Positions 33,400-45,661 of a DNA stretch of 64,000 nt are shown here, one piece after another; position 1 is the first letter of the stretch, and each line of letters begins with the position of its first letter. The position numbers and the translations under genes are program-made. Origin of the DNA: Megascapheus bottae (taxonomy: Eukaryota > Chordata > Mammalia > Rodentia > Geomyidae); NCBI GenBank assembly GCA_024803745.1, contig JANJXV010000192.1, positions 930,001 through 994,000 on the forward strand. Direction: 5' to 3'. The notes under the pieces are model-generated. The model was not told where the DNA came from, did not search any database, and saw only the letters and a list, made by a program, of their open reading frames with translations.

Positions 33400-34950
33400 C
33401 CTTCCTGAGGGGATGAAGTCTGCCCCCTTCAGGGGCTCTCTACAATGACCTCACAGTGAAATCACCTACGGAAGTTGAAAAACTACCAAGTATCTTGCCG
33501 ATCTCTGGGAGAGCCCTCAGGGTTGTGGTAGTAGCATTTGGTGGTGGTTTGGTATTCGTGTGAGTGTTTCATAATAGCACAGGCCTGGCACCGAGTTTGG
33601 TGTATACAATCCTTTGCCATTTAGCTCTTCAGCATTCTGTATGTTAACATTTTACCTTTAGCAGACTTTCTCCTATAACCATTAAGAGGAGTCACTAAAA
33701 TATCACTTGTCCCCAAAACCCAAACAAATCTTCCTTAGTGGAAGCTTCTATCTATCAGATAGGTGCATAAAAGATTTTACAAATAAATACGAAGCTCGAG
33801 CAATAACTCCCTCTTATGGAATCAGTGACTCACCCCTTTTTACCCCTCCACGGCTAGTGCTTATCTGCTCCCAAACCTGGCCTGCTTTGCTTTATGGTGA
33901 TTGTTTTTCTTCAGCATGTTTTAATCGGGCAAAGGGCTCTCCCCAGGTTGACTCTTAAGGGCACACATGGCAATGTAGCCAGATTAACCTCATCTCTTGC
34001 TCTCGCTCCTTCCCATTCCCCTCTCCTCCACCCCTCGAGTAAACAGCTCTTCCGGTAAGTTTCCTTATGCTCTCTGCACACATAGGCATCATGATATTAT
34101 TTGTCCTCCATCACTCTTTCCTACTCCCCCCTCCCCAGCCAGCCAGCCCCCTTCCCTGGGATTTGGTCATCTGTAGACACCTTAGCAAAACTGCATTATT
34201 CCTGACATCCACCCCATTTGCTTCCGGAACCAGTCAGGGGAAGCCTCATTCCTGCTCCTTTCACCTTGCTTGACTTGTCCACCTTCACGGTGATTTCTAT
34301 GTATCTGAATATCAGGCGAGCGAGGGTTTCGGTGTAATGAGACTAGACGGATTCTGATTCTTCCTCTTTATTATCTTGAAAGCCATATTAACCTAGTCTA
34401 GGCCGATCTTATAATAAAAGCTGCAGGGAGAGTAGACTGATGGAGATAAAGCAATTCCTTGCTTGGAAGTATCATCTCTCGTGCTGATCCCCCATCACTT
34501 AAAATCAATTCTCAGCATGTAGGGTACAGCTCTTGTTCTCCATGTTAATAATACCCACGGTCCAGGGCCTGATGATATCCTAGAGGCAGAGGAATGTGAC
34601 ACCACTGACTTCGTATGAGAGGTAAAGAGAAAGGCAAGGTTCATTCTGGACCTAAACAGGTGAACAGCAGGGTTGCTATTGAGGATGAAGAGAATAGACT
34701 TTCCATTCAGAGGACAGAAGGCCTGAAGAGACAGTAGAGCATTGATACGTTTTATAATTAGCAGATGGACCAGCATTGTCCGTGCGTCTTGCGCTGTTCT
34801 AAGATCTCACCATTGCTCCATTGAATTCTCACACTGAGAGCAAAGAGCCATTGTGCTCAGAGCTGTGATCACACAGACGGGGAAACAGGGATTATGGAGA
34901 ACTGTCCTAGAGTTACACATCTCAATTAAGACAGGATTTCATTCTAAATA
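33400..34950. other. Unique sequence, one segment enhancer-like
   Basis: No gene or clear repeat in 1.5 kb. The part at 34265-34450 has locally raised CpG for this window and AT-rich motifs ('cctctttattatcttgaaag', 'gatcttataataaaagctgc'), a look shared with conserved non-coding DNA. Not tested. Confidence 0.35.
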
Positions 34951-35038
34951 ATAAGACCAGGCACTGGTGACTCACTTATATAATCTTAGCTACTCAGGAA
35001 AATGAGGTATGATTATCAGTTCCAAGCCCATAGGACTC

Positions 35039-35273
35039 TTTTTTTTTGTGGGTCATGGGGCTTGAACTTGGCCTGGGTGCTATCCCTGAGCTCTTCAGCT
35101 CAAGGCTACCACCCTACCCTTGAGCTCAGCCCCATTTCCCATTTTCAAGAGATTAATTGGAGGGAAGAGCCTCAGATCCTTTTGTGCCTGGGCTGGCTTT
35201 GAACCTTGATCCTCAGATCTCAGCCTCCTGAGTAGCTAGGAATTACAGGCGTGAGCCACGGGCACCTGTCTCC
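35039..35273 (-). mobile_element. Inner B1-Geo SINE, antisense
   Basis: Starts with a T run and 'gtgggtcatggggcttgaac', then the Geo half, linker 'gagattaattggagggaag' and B1 head ending 'caggcgtgagccacgggcac'. It interrupts the B1 region of the outer element at about 'ggactct'/'gagactct'. Confidence 0.9.
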
Positions 35274-35359
35274 CGGAGACTCTCATCTCCAATTTCACAC
35301 CAAAAAGCCAGAAGTGACTCAAGTAATAGGGCACTAGTATTGAGCAAAAAGTTCAGAGA

Positions 35360-35521
35360 TAGACAGGTGTGGCGTAATCCTAGCTACTTATGAGGTTGAG
35401 CGTGAGGATTGCAGTTCAAAGCTGGTCTGTGGCTCAAGGGGTAGTGCAGTAGCCTTGAGCTGAAGAGCTCAGGGACAATACCCAGGCCCAGAGTTCAAGC
35501 CTCAGGTCCTATTAAAAAAAA
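35360..35521 (+). mobile_element. Inner B1-Geo SINE, sense, internally deleted
   Basis: B1 head ('gtaatcctagctacttatga', 'gattgcagttcaaagctgg') joined directly to Geo ('tctgtggctcaaggggtag'), lacking the usual B1 3' part and linker, and ending in a run of nine A. Flanked by agttcagaga (35350-35359) and agttctgaga (35522-35531), nine of ten identical. Confidence 0.88.
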
Positions 35522-35577
35522 AGTTCTGAGACAGTACCCAGGCCCTGAGTTCAAGCCCCAGGACCAGCAATGCATGT

Positions 35578-35628
35578 GCACATACACACATGTGCACATA
35601 CACACACAGACACACATGCACACACATG
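35578..35628. repeat. (CA)n imperfect microsatellite
   Basis: CA/TG-type dinucleotide run with 'catgtgcacatacac' repeats. Confidence 0.88.
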
Positions 35629-35629
35629 A

Positions 35630-36385
35630 TGGCATCTCCTTTTATGCCTACTCCCAATCCTTTTGTCATAGCACACAGGACAAAGAACCACCAATTTAAA
35701 GTATGAAGCAGCTGTCTGGACCTCTTATTAAGAAGACACAGCCTTAGGCCCACAGGCTGGCAGGGAAGGCACGCACAGATGAGGCTCTGAAATGACATTA
35801 TCTCTCCCACCCCCACTTTGCAGGAGAAGCGATTGTCAGAACCATGGACAGGACGCTTCTGGACTAATTCCTGTTTTCTGATCATTAGGAGAACAATAAT
35901 AAAAACTCAGACAGGTCTTGTTAAGAGTCAAGCGCACTCTCGCTCCAATTCCCTACATTCTTCTAATCCACCATCTCGCACTGGAGGTACTATCAGAGCA
36001 TCCTGGAAACTATAAAGTCCTGAGACAACGGGGTAACAGGTTCAAGAGGCTGTTCCTGATATACAGACAAACTTCAAGAGCAGAGAAATCTCCCCTGGGA
36101 AAGCCACTCTGCTGTCATTGTTCCCTTGTTTTCTAGGTAGTTACAGCAACTGCTCTGCCCAGGTAAAAAATGATGAGAGCCCATTGAATTTGTATAACAC
36201 TGAACTTATAAAGCTCTCTCACAAGTATTGAAAAAAGTATCACCAAAGTGTGATAACAGAGGCCACAGGAGACATGTAAGATGTGTCTGGGTAGTGTGAG
36301 AGTAAAAAAAAATCATCCTCTTAATGCATTTTAGGGAAAATATAATTAGCAAGTGAAAATCATGATTTCACAGGTTTTATTTCTC
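35630..36385. other. Unique sequence
   Basis: Nothing recognised. Confidence 0.4.
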
Positions 36386-36400
36386 CTGATCAACTCCTTT

Positions 36401-36588
36401 TTTTGCCAGCCCTGGGCTTGAGCTCAGGGCCTGAGCACTGTCCTTGGACTTTCTCAAGGCTAGAGCTCTACCACTTGAGCCTCAGCACCACTTCCAGTTT
36501 TTTTCTATGTATGTGGTACCGAGGAATCGAACCCTGGTCTTCGCAAATGCCAGGCAAGCACTTTAACCACTAGGCCAAACTCCCGGTC
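36401..36588 (-). mobile_element. IDL-Geo dimeric SINE, young copy
   Basis: Full-length antisense dimer almost identical along its length to the copy at 45662. It is flanked by tgatcaactccttt at 36387-36400 and 36591-36604, perfect over 14 bases. High similarity between the two copies and a clean duplication point to recent activity. Confidence 0.95.
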
Positions 36589-36604
36589 CCTGATCAACTC
36601 CTTT

Positions 36605-36865
36605 CTGTGTGTTGATTTAAAGGGAAGTGGGTAGGATTGGATAAGGAATGTTGATGCATTTTTTTTTTAAGGACGATCGAAGTCTGAAGAGTGCTGGGTG
36701 ATTTTTACAGAGTTACAATCTGGAGTAAGCAAACTGTCATTGGTTCTTAGCTCTGTTGTGTGGGTTAGGAAATCTCAGAAGGGGGTGTTTAAGCAACTCA
36801 CCCCCTTATTAGTGATTTCTATACATGATTTGCACAAAAGACTTACGTTGTTTTGAACCTACATA
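36605..36865. other. Unique spacer
   Basis: Nothing recognised. Confidence 0.4.
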
Positions 36866-36869
36866 GAAG

Positions 36870-37240
36870 GTAAACTGAGTACACACTATGTGTAGTTGTC
36901 TCAACTATTAAGTCTGTTATGTAGACTCATCACCTCCAATTGGCCTTCCTTCTTCCTTCCCAAGATAGGATAGCAACCTTGGTGAGTCCAATTTTAAAGT
37001 GGTGGCCTTTCAGTTCCTTCCATTTTCCCACAAATAACATGATGGCTTTGAAAGGTCCACAGTAAACAGGTGTGTGCAGCTGTACGCTACCTTTCATTCA
37101 TTCTGGTAGCTGCCCAGGAGTGTTAGTCCAGGGCTAAGGGATAGTTGTATCTTTAGTTTTATGGGTTTTTTTTTAACTTCCTAGATAGTGGCTACACTGG
37201 TCTGCATTCTAACCAACAGTGAAATGCAACATTTGTCAGG
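36870..37240. mobile_element. Old L1 LINE fragment
   Basis: The end reads 'gggatagttgtatctttagt', 'ttcctagatagtggctacac', 'tggtctgcattctaaccaac', 'agtgaaatgcaac', which is the well-known text of the old L1 3' region. The part from 36870 is less certain. Confidence 0.55.
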
Positions 37241-37244
37241 CTAA

Positions 37245-38435
37245 TGGATCTCCTGTCTAAAAACAGAGACTGGGGGTGTCAGGGGAAAGGGGAGGAAGAC
37301 ATAAGGAGAAAGAGAGGAAAAGGAGAGAGTAGTCTTGCCATGTGACTGGCTGGTCCTGTTAATGTAATGAGGAGGTCCTGGCAAGTTGATGTTTTTCTCA
37401 TATCAGAGCAATGGGGGACGGAGGGAGTAGTTAAAAGTGGTAAGAACAAAACAGACACACAGAGAAGATCTCATTTAATAGCTAGAAGAAAAAAAAGTCC
37501 TCGTGGAATTTAAGTGTGGCTGTTCCCGTGTGCTTCTGGAACCTAAGTAATGTATAACAAATCTTCTCCTTTTGTCTCTGCTAATCTGCGTAACTCACAG
37601 CCCAAAGATCTTAAGCCATCATAATTTGGTATAGACTATGAGGAGGGGAAGGAATGCAAAGAAGCAGGAATCCTCTGGCAGGCACCACGTAGCGATTTAT
37701 AATCCAGGAAACGCGACAGAAGTTATCTGAGGCTGACAGTCAGACACAGGTCAACTTGAAACCCACACTCAGAAAGCTGTTCCCTGCCAACCATCATCAT
37801 CTTTGCTTTTGATCAGTGCAAATGAAACACGAATATGTCATCTGGGAATTTGTCAGGTGTCTCTCCACCGATCAGAATCACCAATCCTGTCTTAGAACTA
37901 GAAGAGATCTTAGAAGACTCAGGGAGAGATTGTCAAGGTCATGCCCTTCAAGACCCAGGCAGGGTCCCAGCTGTCACGTAGTCATCCTCTCCTGACTTCT
38001 CCCCTTACTTGTGGCTTAGGGAGGGAGAAAAAGAGTTCTTCTCGCCCATCCAAGCCAGTGTGGAGCCATTTCCATACTCCTGGCTATCCATGAGGACTAA
38101 GGTACATTCCAATTACCATATTTAATCCTCACATCTCTCCATAAAGGTGGGTGGGAAGGAAAGGTCAGAACTCTGAATACAAAAAAAGGAAAAAGTTCAC
38201 TGGGGCATGTGCTTTGAAAGTGTCTCTAAAAGAAAAATGCTTACCAAAAAAAAAAACTAGGTCATTGAATTGAAATGCAACAGGATCCTCATTAAAAGTT
38301 GGATGTTTCCTCATATGAATCCCCAAAATAGAGGGATGTGAGAAGGACATTCTATTTTGGGGGGAGATTATAGGAAAAAGTTGGGGCTTTGGAGCTGGAC
38401 CCATTTGAGTTCAAAGTTTATTTTAGTGTTGTTGC
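37245..38435. other. Unique sequence
   Basis: No gene or clear repeat; purine-rich at 37265-37335. Confidence 0.4.
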
Positions 38436-38439
38436 TTGG

Positions 38440-38548
38440 TTAGTTTAGTGGTCTCCAGCCAACCATAACCCTTTTCTGAACCTCAACTTACCTTCGCAAC
38501 ACTTTTAAATGGAGTTAAAATGCCTAGTTCATTGGGTTGATTTAAAAA
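38440..38548 (-). mobile_element. MIR SINE fragment, antisense
   Basis: 'cataacccttttctgaacct', 'caacacttttaaatggagtt' and 'aaaatgcctagttcattggg' follow the antisense MIR core. It ends in a run of A just before a SINE. Confidence 0.6.
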
Positions 38549-38565
38549 AAAAAACGAAGCCGGTT

Positions 38566-38790
38566 GCAGTGGCTCACGCCTGTCATCCTAGCTACTCAGG
38601 AGGCTGAGATCTGAGGATCAAGGTTCAAAGCCATCCCAGGCACAAAAGGACCCGAGACTCTTATCTCCAATTAACCTCTAGAAAATGGGAAGTGGGGCTT
38701 GGCTCAAGGGTAGGGCAGTAGCCTTGAGCTGAAGGGTTCAAGGACAGCACCCAGGCTGAGTACAAACCCCACAACCCCCACACACCTACA
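38566..38790 (+). mobile_element. B1-Geo dimeric SINE
   Basis: Well-preserved B1 head ('gcagtggctcacgcctgtca', 'ctcaggaggctgagatctga', 'caaggttcaaagccatccca'), linker 'gactcttatctccaattaac', Geo half with 'gcttggctcaagggtagggc', ending in a CA-rich tail (38770-38800). Confidence 0.92.
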
Positions 38791-38799
38791 CACACATAC

Positions 38800-39760
38800 A
38801 CAAATACGATTCTTATGATAGGTCTGCAAAGTGTCTAGCCCACAGCATATGCTCAAGGAAATGGTGGGATCTTCTTTCCATACACCATGAACCTCTGGCA
38901 TGATCCCAAAATGACATATATCTTATTCCCAGACATGGGTGGGTCTGTGTTCCACTTTTTGATTGGATAGTGCTATGAAATTACATCACCTTTCAGTCCT
39001 CAGTTTTCTTCTCTGTTAGAAAACACTACTACTACTACTAATAATAGCACAACCTCCAGGAAGCAGACGTTGATGTTTTCCTGCCCCACATCCACTTTTT
39101 CTTCCTTTCTTCCTGGCATCATGTAGCTCTTGGGACACCTTTCCTAACTGGACTGACCCCACCCTCAGCTCCAAGAGTGACCTGCTTCAGGTAGAAGGAA
39201 TTCCATTCAGCTCATGGGCTCAAGGCTCACCATGGGGCATTATTTTGACCAATGAACACGAGCAAGGGATTTCTGGGAAAAGTTTCACCCTCTCAACAGT
39301 CTCTTATTTCGGGATGTCATCTGGTCTGTATCCCCTAATGTTCAGGACTGCCACATACACTTGGTGGCTAGCCCATGGGTAAAGCCAACATGGGGCAAAA
39401 CAAAAGAGAGACACTGAAACAAAATTGCAAACTCTGGGTCCTCTGATCCCCTGCATCAGCCTACACAGAAGAAGGAATCTTGTCTGAGTTTCCTGTTCCA
39501 GATAGCAATAAATGACATCATCATTTGAAATATCTGAACTTGCCATTTCTGTCAAAAGCATCTGATCTCAGAGCATTCTCGATTATGAAGTGACACATAC
39601 ATCGTTCGTTTCCAGTCAACTGTTGTGCCCGGCAACTTCACTAACAAATGATTAGCTCTTGTCACAAATGTCTTCTTTTCTAGCCTCTTTTCTAGCCAGA
39701 TCACTGCTTGCAGTATTTGTTTTTCTTCAAATGGCAGCAATGATTTATAAAAATAGTAAC
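38800..39760. other. Unique sequence
   Basis: Nothing recognised apart from a short (CTA)n near 39028-39042. Confidence 0.4.
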
Positions 39761-39764
39761 ATCC

Positions 39765-39945
39765 CATACTACTTATGGGCCAGACTCAATTTTATGTATA
39801 CAGCATATTGAATCTTCACAATAACCACGTAACATGGATATTATCATCACCTCCATGGCTAGAATGAGGCTCAGAGAGATCAAATGCTTTTTCCCTGAGG
39901 TCACACAAATGGTAAGTGACAGGGACTAAAGTTCACAGCAGAAAG
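39765..39945 (+). mobile_element. MIR SINE
   Basis: Long MIR match in order: 'acttatgggccagactcaat', 'ttgaatcttcacaataacca', 'ggatattatcatcacctcca', 'aatgaggctcagagagatca', 'ctgaggtcacacaaatggta'. One of the best-preserved MIRs here. Confidence 0.8.
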
Positions 39946-39949
39946 GAGA

Positions 39950-42115
39950 GGAAGATCACCAAGAAATTTAATCTACTCCACATCCCCCCCCAACCATGTA
40001 GAAATTAAATCTAGCCCTTCTTCATCTCCCCTAGCAGCTAAGCAAAGTAGAAGGAAGAGAGGAGGAACTGCCATAAAAGTGAAGAGGGAAATGATGTGGC
40101 AGCCAGAGATGTGAGCGGGACATATCCTCTTACATGGGGACTCAATTGGCTACCTGCAAACTAGAGATGCGAAGCCACAGCTACGAGGCAAGATTATTGT
40201 CTGGTCTAAGGAAAACAATTCACATTCGATGTGTGGCCTGGAGCCTCAGAAAACTATGGGAGATGAATCATGATAGTACACGAGCCTTATTTTACCTTCC
40301 TCCCTGCTTACTGGTCACCTGCTTTGTCTCATTTAGTGATGACATGCAAACGAAGCAAGACCTGACAGATTGCCTGAATGCCAACCAAATTGGCACTTAT
40401 CACTTCAATTTAAATCCCCTTTCCTAGCTCTCCCCACTGAGGAGTCTGATGATAATTCTCTTCTAGGTCTTCATTTCATAAGCAGGGCCAATTTGACTCA
40501 TTATCTCCCTGTCAGCACAAAGATAATGAAAACCAGATGTCATCACTGACTTATCCCTGGCTCAGAACACAATCTGGGATGGAGAGAGAAAGTGAAGGGT
40601 GAATTCCCTGGTGGGCAAGCTGTTAACCTTGAAGACAAAATTCAAGGATTCTGAGACACGCCCAGCCCTCACTAAAGGCTGTCCATCTCTGGCAGCTCCT
40701 GGGCAATTCGGGTAAGGACCACGGAAGCCAGGACACAAACAGTACAGCCAAAAGAGCTTTGGATAAACAATATGATACGAGACACTATCAAATAACATAT
40801 ACAACACACACACAAGGGTAAAAAAAATCAAGTGCATCATGGAAGGGGTTGGGGGGGATTGTTTTTCTCCTATTAGCTTTGTTGATAAAATAAATAACTT
40901 TTGTTTTAAAGTGTGTTTGCTGTGCAAGTATCCTAAAGTTTCTTTCCATCTTTTGAGTTCAGGATTCTTCAAAGATGGCACATGATCTTGTCCGCTATGC
41001 AGAGTAAGGGAACAGTGCTAAAAAGTCATTAATATCTTTGAGGGAGTAGATTTAGCAGGCGCTTGAAATGGCCTTTCAAGAGCTTGCCTTTCTTCTGTTC
41101 CCTCTCTCCTCTGTCTCTGGCTCTGTTTGTCTAGCTCTCTCATCATCATCCTGTGGCAATACCTCAGGTGAGAAGACAACACTGCTGTTCTGACACTGAA
41201 TGTCTTCATCCAGCCGAACATGCACCCAGGTCCCTGCCCTCCCCTCTTCCTCCCCCTGGCCAGAACACTTGATAGACCTCACAAGAGAAAAAAAAATGGT
41301 GTTATTATTCAGCCGCTTGAAGTAGCCAGTCTCTTCCAAACCATTTCATCCGTCACATCTTCTCGACTGTCAGAAAAAGACATATTGCAAACAATAGCAA
41401 TTGTGTCCTTTGTGAGGGGGGAAAAATAAAAGAATTGTAAAGGTCTGTCCATATCCATGGGAACCTTTGTTGTCAAGGGCACTGCATGTTTTGGGGCCTC
41501 CTATCTCAGTGTTCCTGATGGGCTGCAGGGGAAAGGGTGGGCTCCAACATCACAGCTAGGTTCAGCGCAGAAGCAAGAGACAAGATGAAAAGGCCATCAC
41601 AAATGAGGGAGTCTGGCCCATTTCTCTGAGCTGTGGAGTGCCAACTACAGAAACATGGCAGACAGAAGTCATTCCTGAAGAAAATCACTACGGAAACTCT
41701 TGCACTCGTTCAATTGGGAGGGATCCATTCTCTCAACCAGATGGCATCTTTGGTTGTTTAAAGGGTGGCAAGCAGGATTCCACACAAAACTTTAATAACA
41801 ATGCCTTTGGCCAGCAGCAATGAAAAGGGATTTTTTTTAATTTAAAGGGCTACTGGGTTAAGAAACTCACTTCCAGTGGGTTTGTTGCAATGGGGGAACT
41901 ATGGCAGAACCTGGAAGTTGGTCTACCTGACGTCCTCATGGGCTTCTGAGATAACACTTGTTTAGAAGAAGGGAAGGCCTGGCAGCCAAAGCTTCAGCTC
42001 TGTTGATGTCAGGTTTTCATGTGGCAACAGATTTCCCCATGGCAGTTCAAGGCCATTCAAGTCTTATTTTCAATCCAGTCCTTTGATTTTATTTTTCTCA
42101 TCGATGCCCAGTGTA
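39950..42115. other. Unique sequence, partly enhancer-like
   Basis: About 2.2 kb without recognised repeats or genes. The part at 40130-40560 carries several GATA/TGATAA-type and MEIS-type motifs and an inverted repeat of NFI half-sites (40379-40395). Minus-strand open frames of 139 and 87 codons lack any domain. Confidence 0.35.
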
Positions 42116-42124
42116 TATGTCTGT

Positions 42125-42188
42125 AGCATGCTCATATGTGTGTGTGTATATTTCTGCACATATACACAAAGAATTCATGCATGTGTGT

Positions 42189-42236
<48 letters not shown>
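42125..42236. repeat. (TG)n then (CA)n microsatellite
   Basis: A degenerate TG/CA region is followed by about 23 perfect CA units (42190-42235). The TG-rich part upstream ('gcatgtgtgtgga') is complementary to part of the CA array. Confidence 0.95.
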
Positions 42237-42238
<2 letters not shown>

Positions 42239-42239
42239 C

Positions 42240-45200
42240 CCTTGCACCAACAAGCACTCATAATGTTCCCCTCTCTTGTTCCTCCCACCTCTGTACACAT
42301 CAGCCTAACTTATAACTTCCATTTCAAGGCTGGACAACTTTCTTTGGTTCCCTAAAGCTACCCAGGTGGCAGGTAAGAAATATCCAAGAATTTGAGTTCC
42401 TAAAAGCTGTTCTCAGCCACCAGGACAGTTGGGGACTGGGTTTATCAATAGCCCAGGAAGCAAAAAATCAATGGCAAAGTGACAATAAACAACTACACAC
42501 ACCTATCAAGCTGGCCAATCAGAGATACCTCTTCAAATGAGCTACAAATGATTGGCTTCAGGGAAGAACACGGGATATAAGCTGGACTAGTCAGACTTCT
42601 TTGTGGGTCTTCTAATTTGAATATAAGGAGTCGGGGTGGGGATTTCTTGCCAAACTGGTCAAATAGAAATTTGATGTAGCCAGTCATAGGGAGCCTGAAT
42701 TAAGAGATATAGAAAGACTCCCTGCCAATCCCCCCAAAAACTGTTCCTTCATCCCTCTTTCCTATATCCAGGTACTTCCTTTATGTACCTCTTTTTGCTT
42801 AAGCCTGTTTCAGATAGACTTGGTCACTTATAACTCCTGCAACCCCAGCAGGTCTTTCCAAGGAAAATGTTAAGCTTCTTTAGGCCGAACCACAGCGTCC
42901 TGTGCCAACGTATCTTTGTCCCAATAGGATATATTTAGAATTAAAGGATGGAAATTTATTTTGGGTATGGCCTCCCAGATTTATGGAGGTTGAGAAGCCC
43001 CACAGCCAGCCACCTGCAAACTGGAGAATAAGACAAACCAGTGCCAAAATTCTGTCCATGTACAAAGAAAACAGCCCTTGTGTCCAAAAGCTGAATGTCC
43101 TCGACCAAGAAGAGAGAGAAAACAAAATCTCCCTTTCTTCCTTTTGTTCCTCTCCAGGGTCCCTCTGTGGACTGAATAATGTTCACCCGCATGCATGAGA
43201 AAGGGTCTTCTTAAGTCAGTCCACTGATTTAAACTGGAATTGCCTCTGGAAAAACGTCCATAGACACATGTGGGAAGGATGCCATCTCATCTGACTTGGC
43301 GTGCCTATGGCCAGTAAAATTGATAATGAAGTTGATTGTCATATGTTGAAAAGACCACAAAAACACAGTGATCCACTAGCCAAACCTGGAAGAGATTGAA
43401 GCATGATGTAGCTGATGCCTAGAAGGAAGAGCTCGCTGTGTGGTAGATATTAGATTTGAGAATGGTGATGAGAAGAAATGAACCACGGGAAGATCCAGAA
43501 TATTCCAGGAGAGAGCTTGGAGGAGCAGAAAGAAAGCATGGTGGCTAGACAAGGGAGAAAGGCGCAAGGGTCCACATCAACTGGCTACATTTAAGCTCTA
43601 TAGGAATCGTTCTCCAGTTCTCAGGGTCTCCCCTATCCTGGACCTCAGTTTCCCCGTGCTTGTATCAAAAAAGTTAAACTAGACAAAGAATAAGCACAAC
43701 GCTGGTTCTATGGTTTGCATTTTCTGAAATCATAGGATTCAAATCCAGTTTCCCCCACTTAAGCCCTAAGAAAATACCCCCAGCATCATGTGTCACATTG
43801 CAAGCCCTGAGCGTGAGACGGTGAAAGACACAGCTTAAGCTAGGGGTTTTCAGTGTGTTCTCTCAGATATGCGGGTTTGTCTAAATGTAAACAAAGCAGT
43901 TTTTACAGGTAAGAGGCTAGATTTTTCTGACTCCAGGTTTTTCCAAGAATTTCAGATACACAAGGATGCTTGTAAAAAACAACTTCCTACCTGTGTTTTG
44001 AAAAGTACTCCCCTTTAAAAATAAAATGACAGGAAGTGCTCACTGTGAAGGTGTCGGGAGAAACTAGTTAATTATCTCTCCCTTTCTCTGTCTCTCTTTC
44101 CCTCTCCTCCCACCCTCTCTGAGATAGGATCTTGCATCTTTACTATCATGACCAAATACATTCTGCTTACAAAGCATGATGACAAAGAAGCAAAGCAGAA
44201 CGTATTTGGTCCAAGAAGTAATAGAAGACAAAGATAAAAATCAACTGAAGACCTCTGCCCCTCTTTTTCTCTCACACACACACACCTCAAATACTCCCCT
44301 CAGATAGACCCAAGCACAACAGATGTACAACTGCTAATGATGCTCACTAACACAAGCTTCTATTCAAAGGCTTTCAACCCAAGTATTGATGTGACACACC
44401 CCTGTTCACACATGCGTACATATTCTTATGTGTCTGAGTACATCTGTGAAAAGCAAGCAAATCTACTCAGGTGCTTACGTATACATCCAAACGCAAAACT
44501 TACATGTGCCTGCCCTAAGGAGCTCACATACTCACAAATGCACACATGATACAAACAAACCTATAACTTAACAGCAAAATTGTGATTTGCATGCATCTAG
44601 GCTTGCCCTTAAATCCTGAGATACACAGACATCTGAAGACATGAGACAGGCCCACATACGTGAATACATATTCAACTAGGGATGTAGACATACAATACAC
44701 ACAATCTCACTACCTCCTGGTACACACAACACACAGACACAATCACTGTACCAGCATGCATGCGTGTGCACACACACACACAAGTTCATATTGCTTCCTG
44801 AATGACCTAAACAACAGAAATATAATTATTAAAAGGTTAGGCATGCATTTTGCTTCTGCTTTGTGGCTTTTTTTCTGCTCTTAAATAGAAAAATCAATCA
44901 TATCAAAGCGAGGGAAGTAGTAATAAAATAAGATGCAGGCTCCTTGAAACTAAAGGCCTGGTGTCCATGTCTGTGAAGAAAAGGAGGCTGAGGTCGGGTT
45001 CTACCGGGAACTAACTGGCTGGGGGATGGGAGGGTTTCATCAATTTCTGGCCAGAGGGAGTCATTCGGTCCCACACCTTCATATTAATTGCATCTCACAT
45101 TTGTGATTCCTTTTAACTTTTGGGAGGAGTGGAGGGGTGGAAGACTCTCTTTCAAGTCTGCATTCCCTTTGGATTCTCCCATCTCACACAGGGGTGAGGG

Positions 45201-45415
45201 GTGCAGTTGAAGAGGTCTGTGGTAGTACGTGCCTATCTGCAGTCTAAGACCTGCCGTACTGGGCTCCCTTCATTCCTTCACCCCCAAAACAACCCACATA
45301 CTCCAAGAAGACATTTTGATTGACTCAGAAAATGGGTTGCAATTTGATCCAATGAGATGAGCAGCAACTAACTGCTTACAGGAAGTGGGCTTTCTTGCTC
45401 TATGGGTAGCTCTGC
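42240..45415. other. Unique sequence, no gene seen
   Basis: The longest repeat-poor stretch of the centre (3.2 kb). Minor features: CT-rich 44078-44118, short (CA)n at 44272-44286 and 44769-44782. Several open frames of 60-98 codons overlap on both strands at 42880-43200 without a recognisable domain. Confidence 0.45.
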
Positions 45416-45419
45416 CATA

Positions 45420-45597
45420 GTGTGAAGCCAGTCTGGGCAGGAGTGAGACTCTTACCTCAGATTAACCACCAAAAAAAAAAGCCAAAAGTGGAGATGTGGA
45501 TCGAGTGGTAGAGTGCCAGGCTTCAGAAAAAAAAAAAAAGTTCAAGGACAGCACCCAGGCTCTCAATTCAAGCCTCAGGTCCAGCATGTATGCATGT

Positions 45598-45598
<1 letters not shown>
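45420..45598 (+). mobile_element. B1-Geo dimeric SINE, 5'-truncated
   Basis: Starts in the B1 3' part ('gtgaagccagtctgggcagg', 'gagactcttacctcagatta'), then Geo with two expanded A runs (45470-45480, 45525-45538) and the end 'caattcaagcctcaggtcca'. Confidence 0.82.

Positions 45599-45599
<1 letters not shown>

Positions 45600-45646
<47 letters not shown>
45600..45646. repeat. (CA)n microsatellite
   Basis: About 22 CA units, growing from the tail of the preceding SINE. Confidence 0.97.
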
Positions 45647-45648
<2 letters not shown>

Positions 45649-45661
45649 GTGAAACATTTTT

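Larger units (their letters stand above)
34955..35570 (+). mobile_element. Outer B1-Geo SINE, split in three by two later SINEs
   Basis: Pieces of one plus-strand element: B1 head at 34955-35038, its end and the Geo start at 35274-35359, and the Geo end at 35522-35570 ('cagtacccaggccctgagtt', 'caagccccaggaccagcaa'). A minus-strand SINE lies in the first gap and a plus-strand SINE in the second. Confidence 0.8.

Noticed and set aside
21412..45646. Direct-repeat arrays considered as CRISPR-like or satellite arrays
   Set aside because: All are mono- to pentanucleotide microsatellites or dispersed SINEs in a mammalian genome; there are no regular unique spacers.
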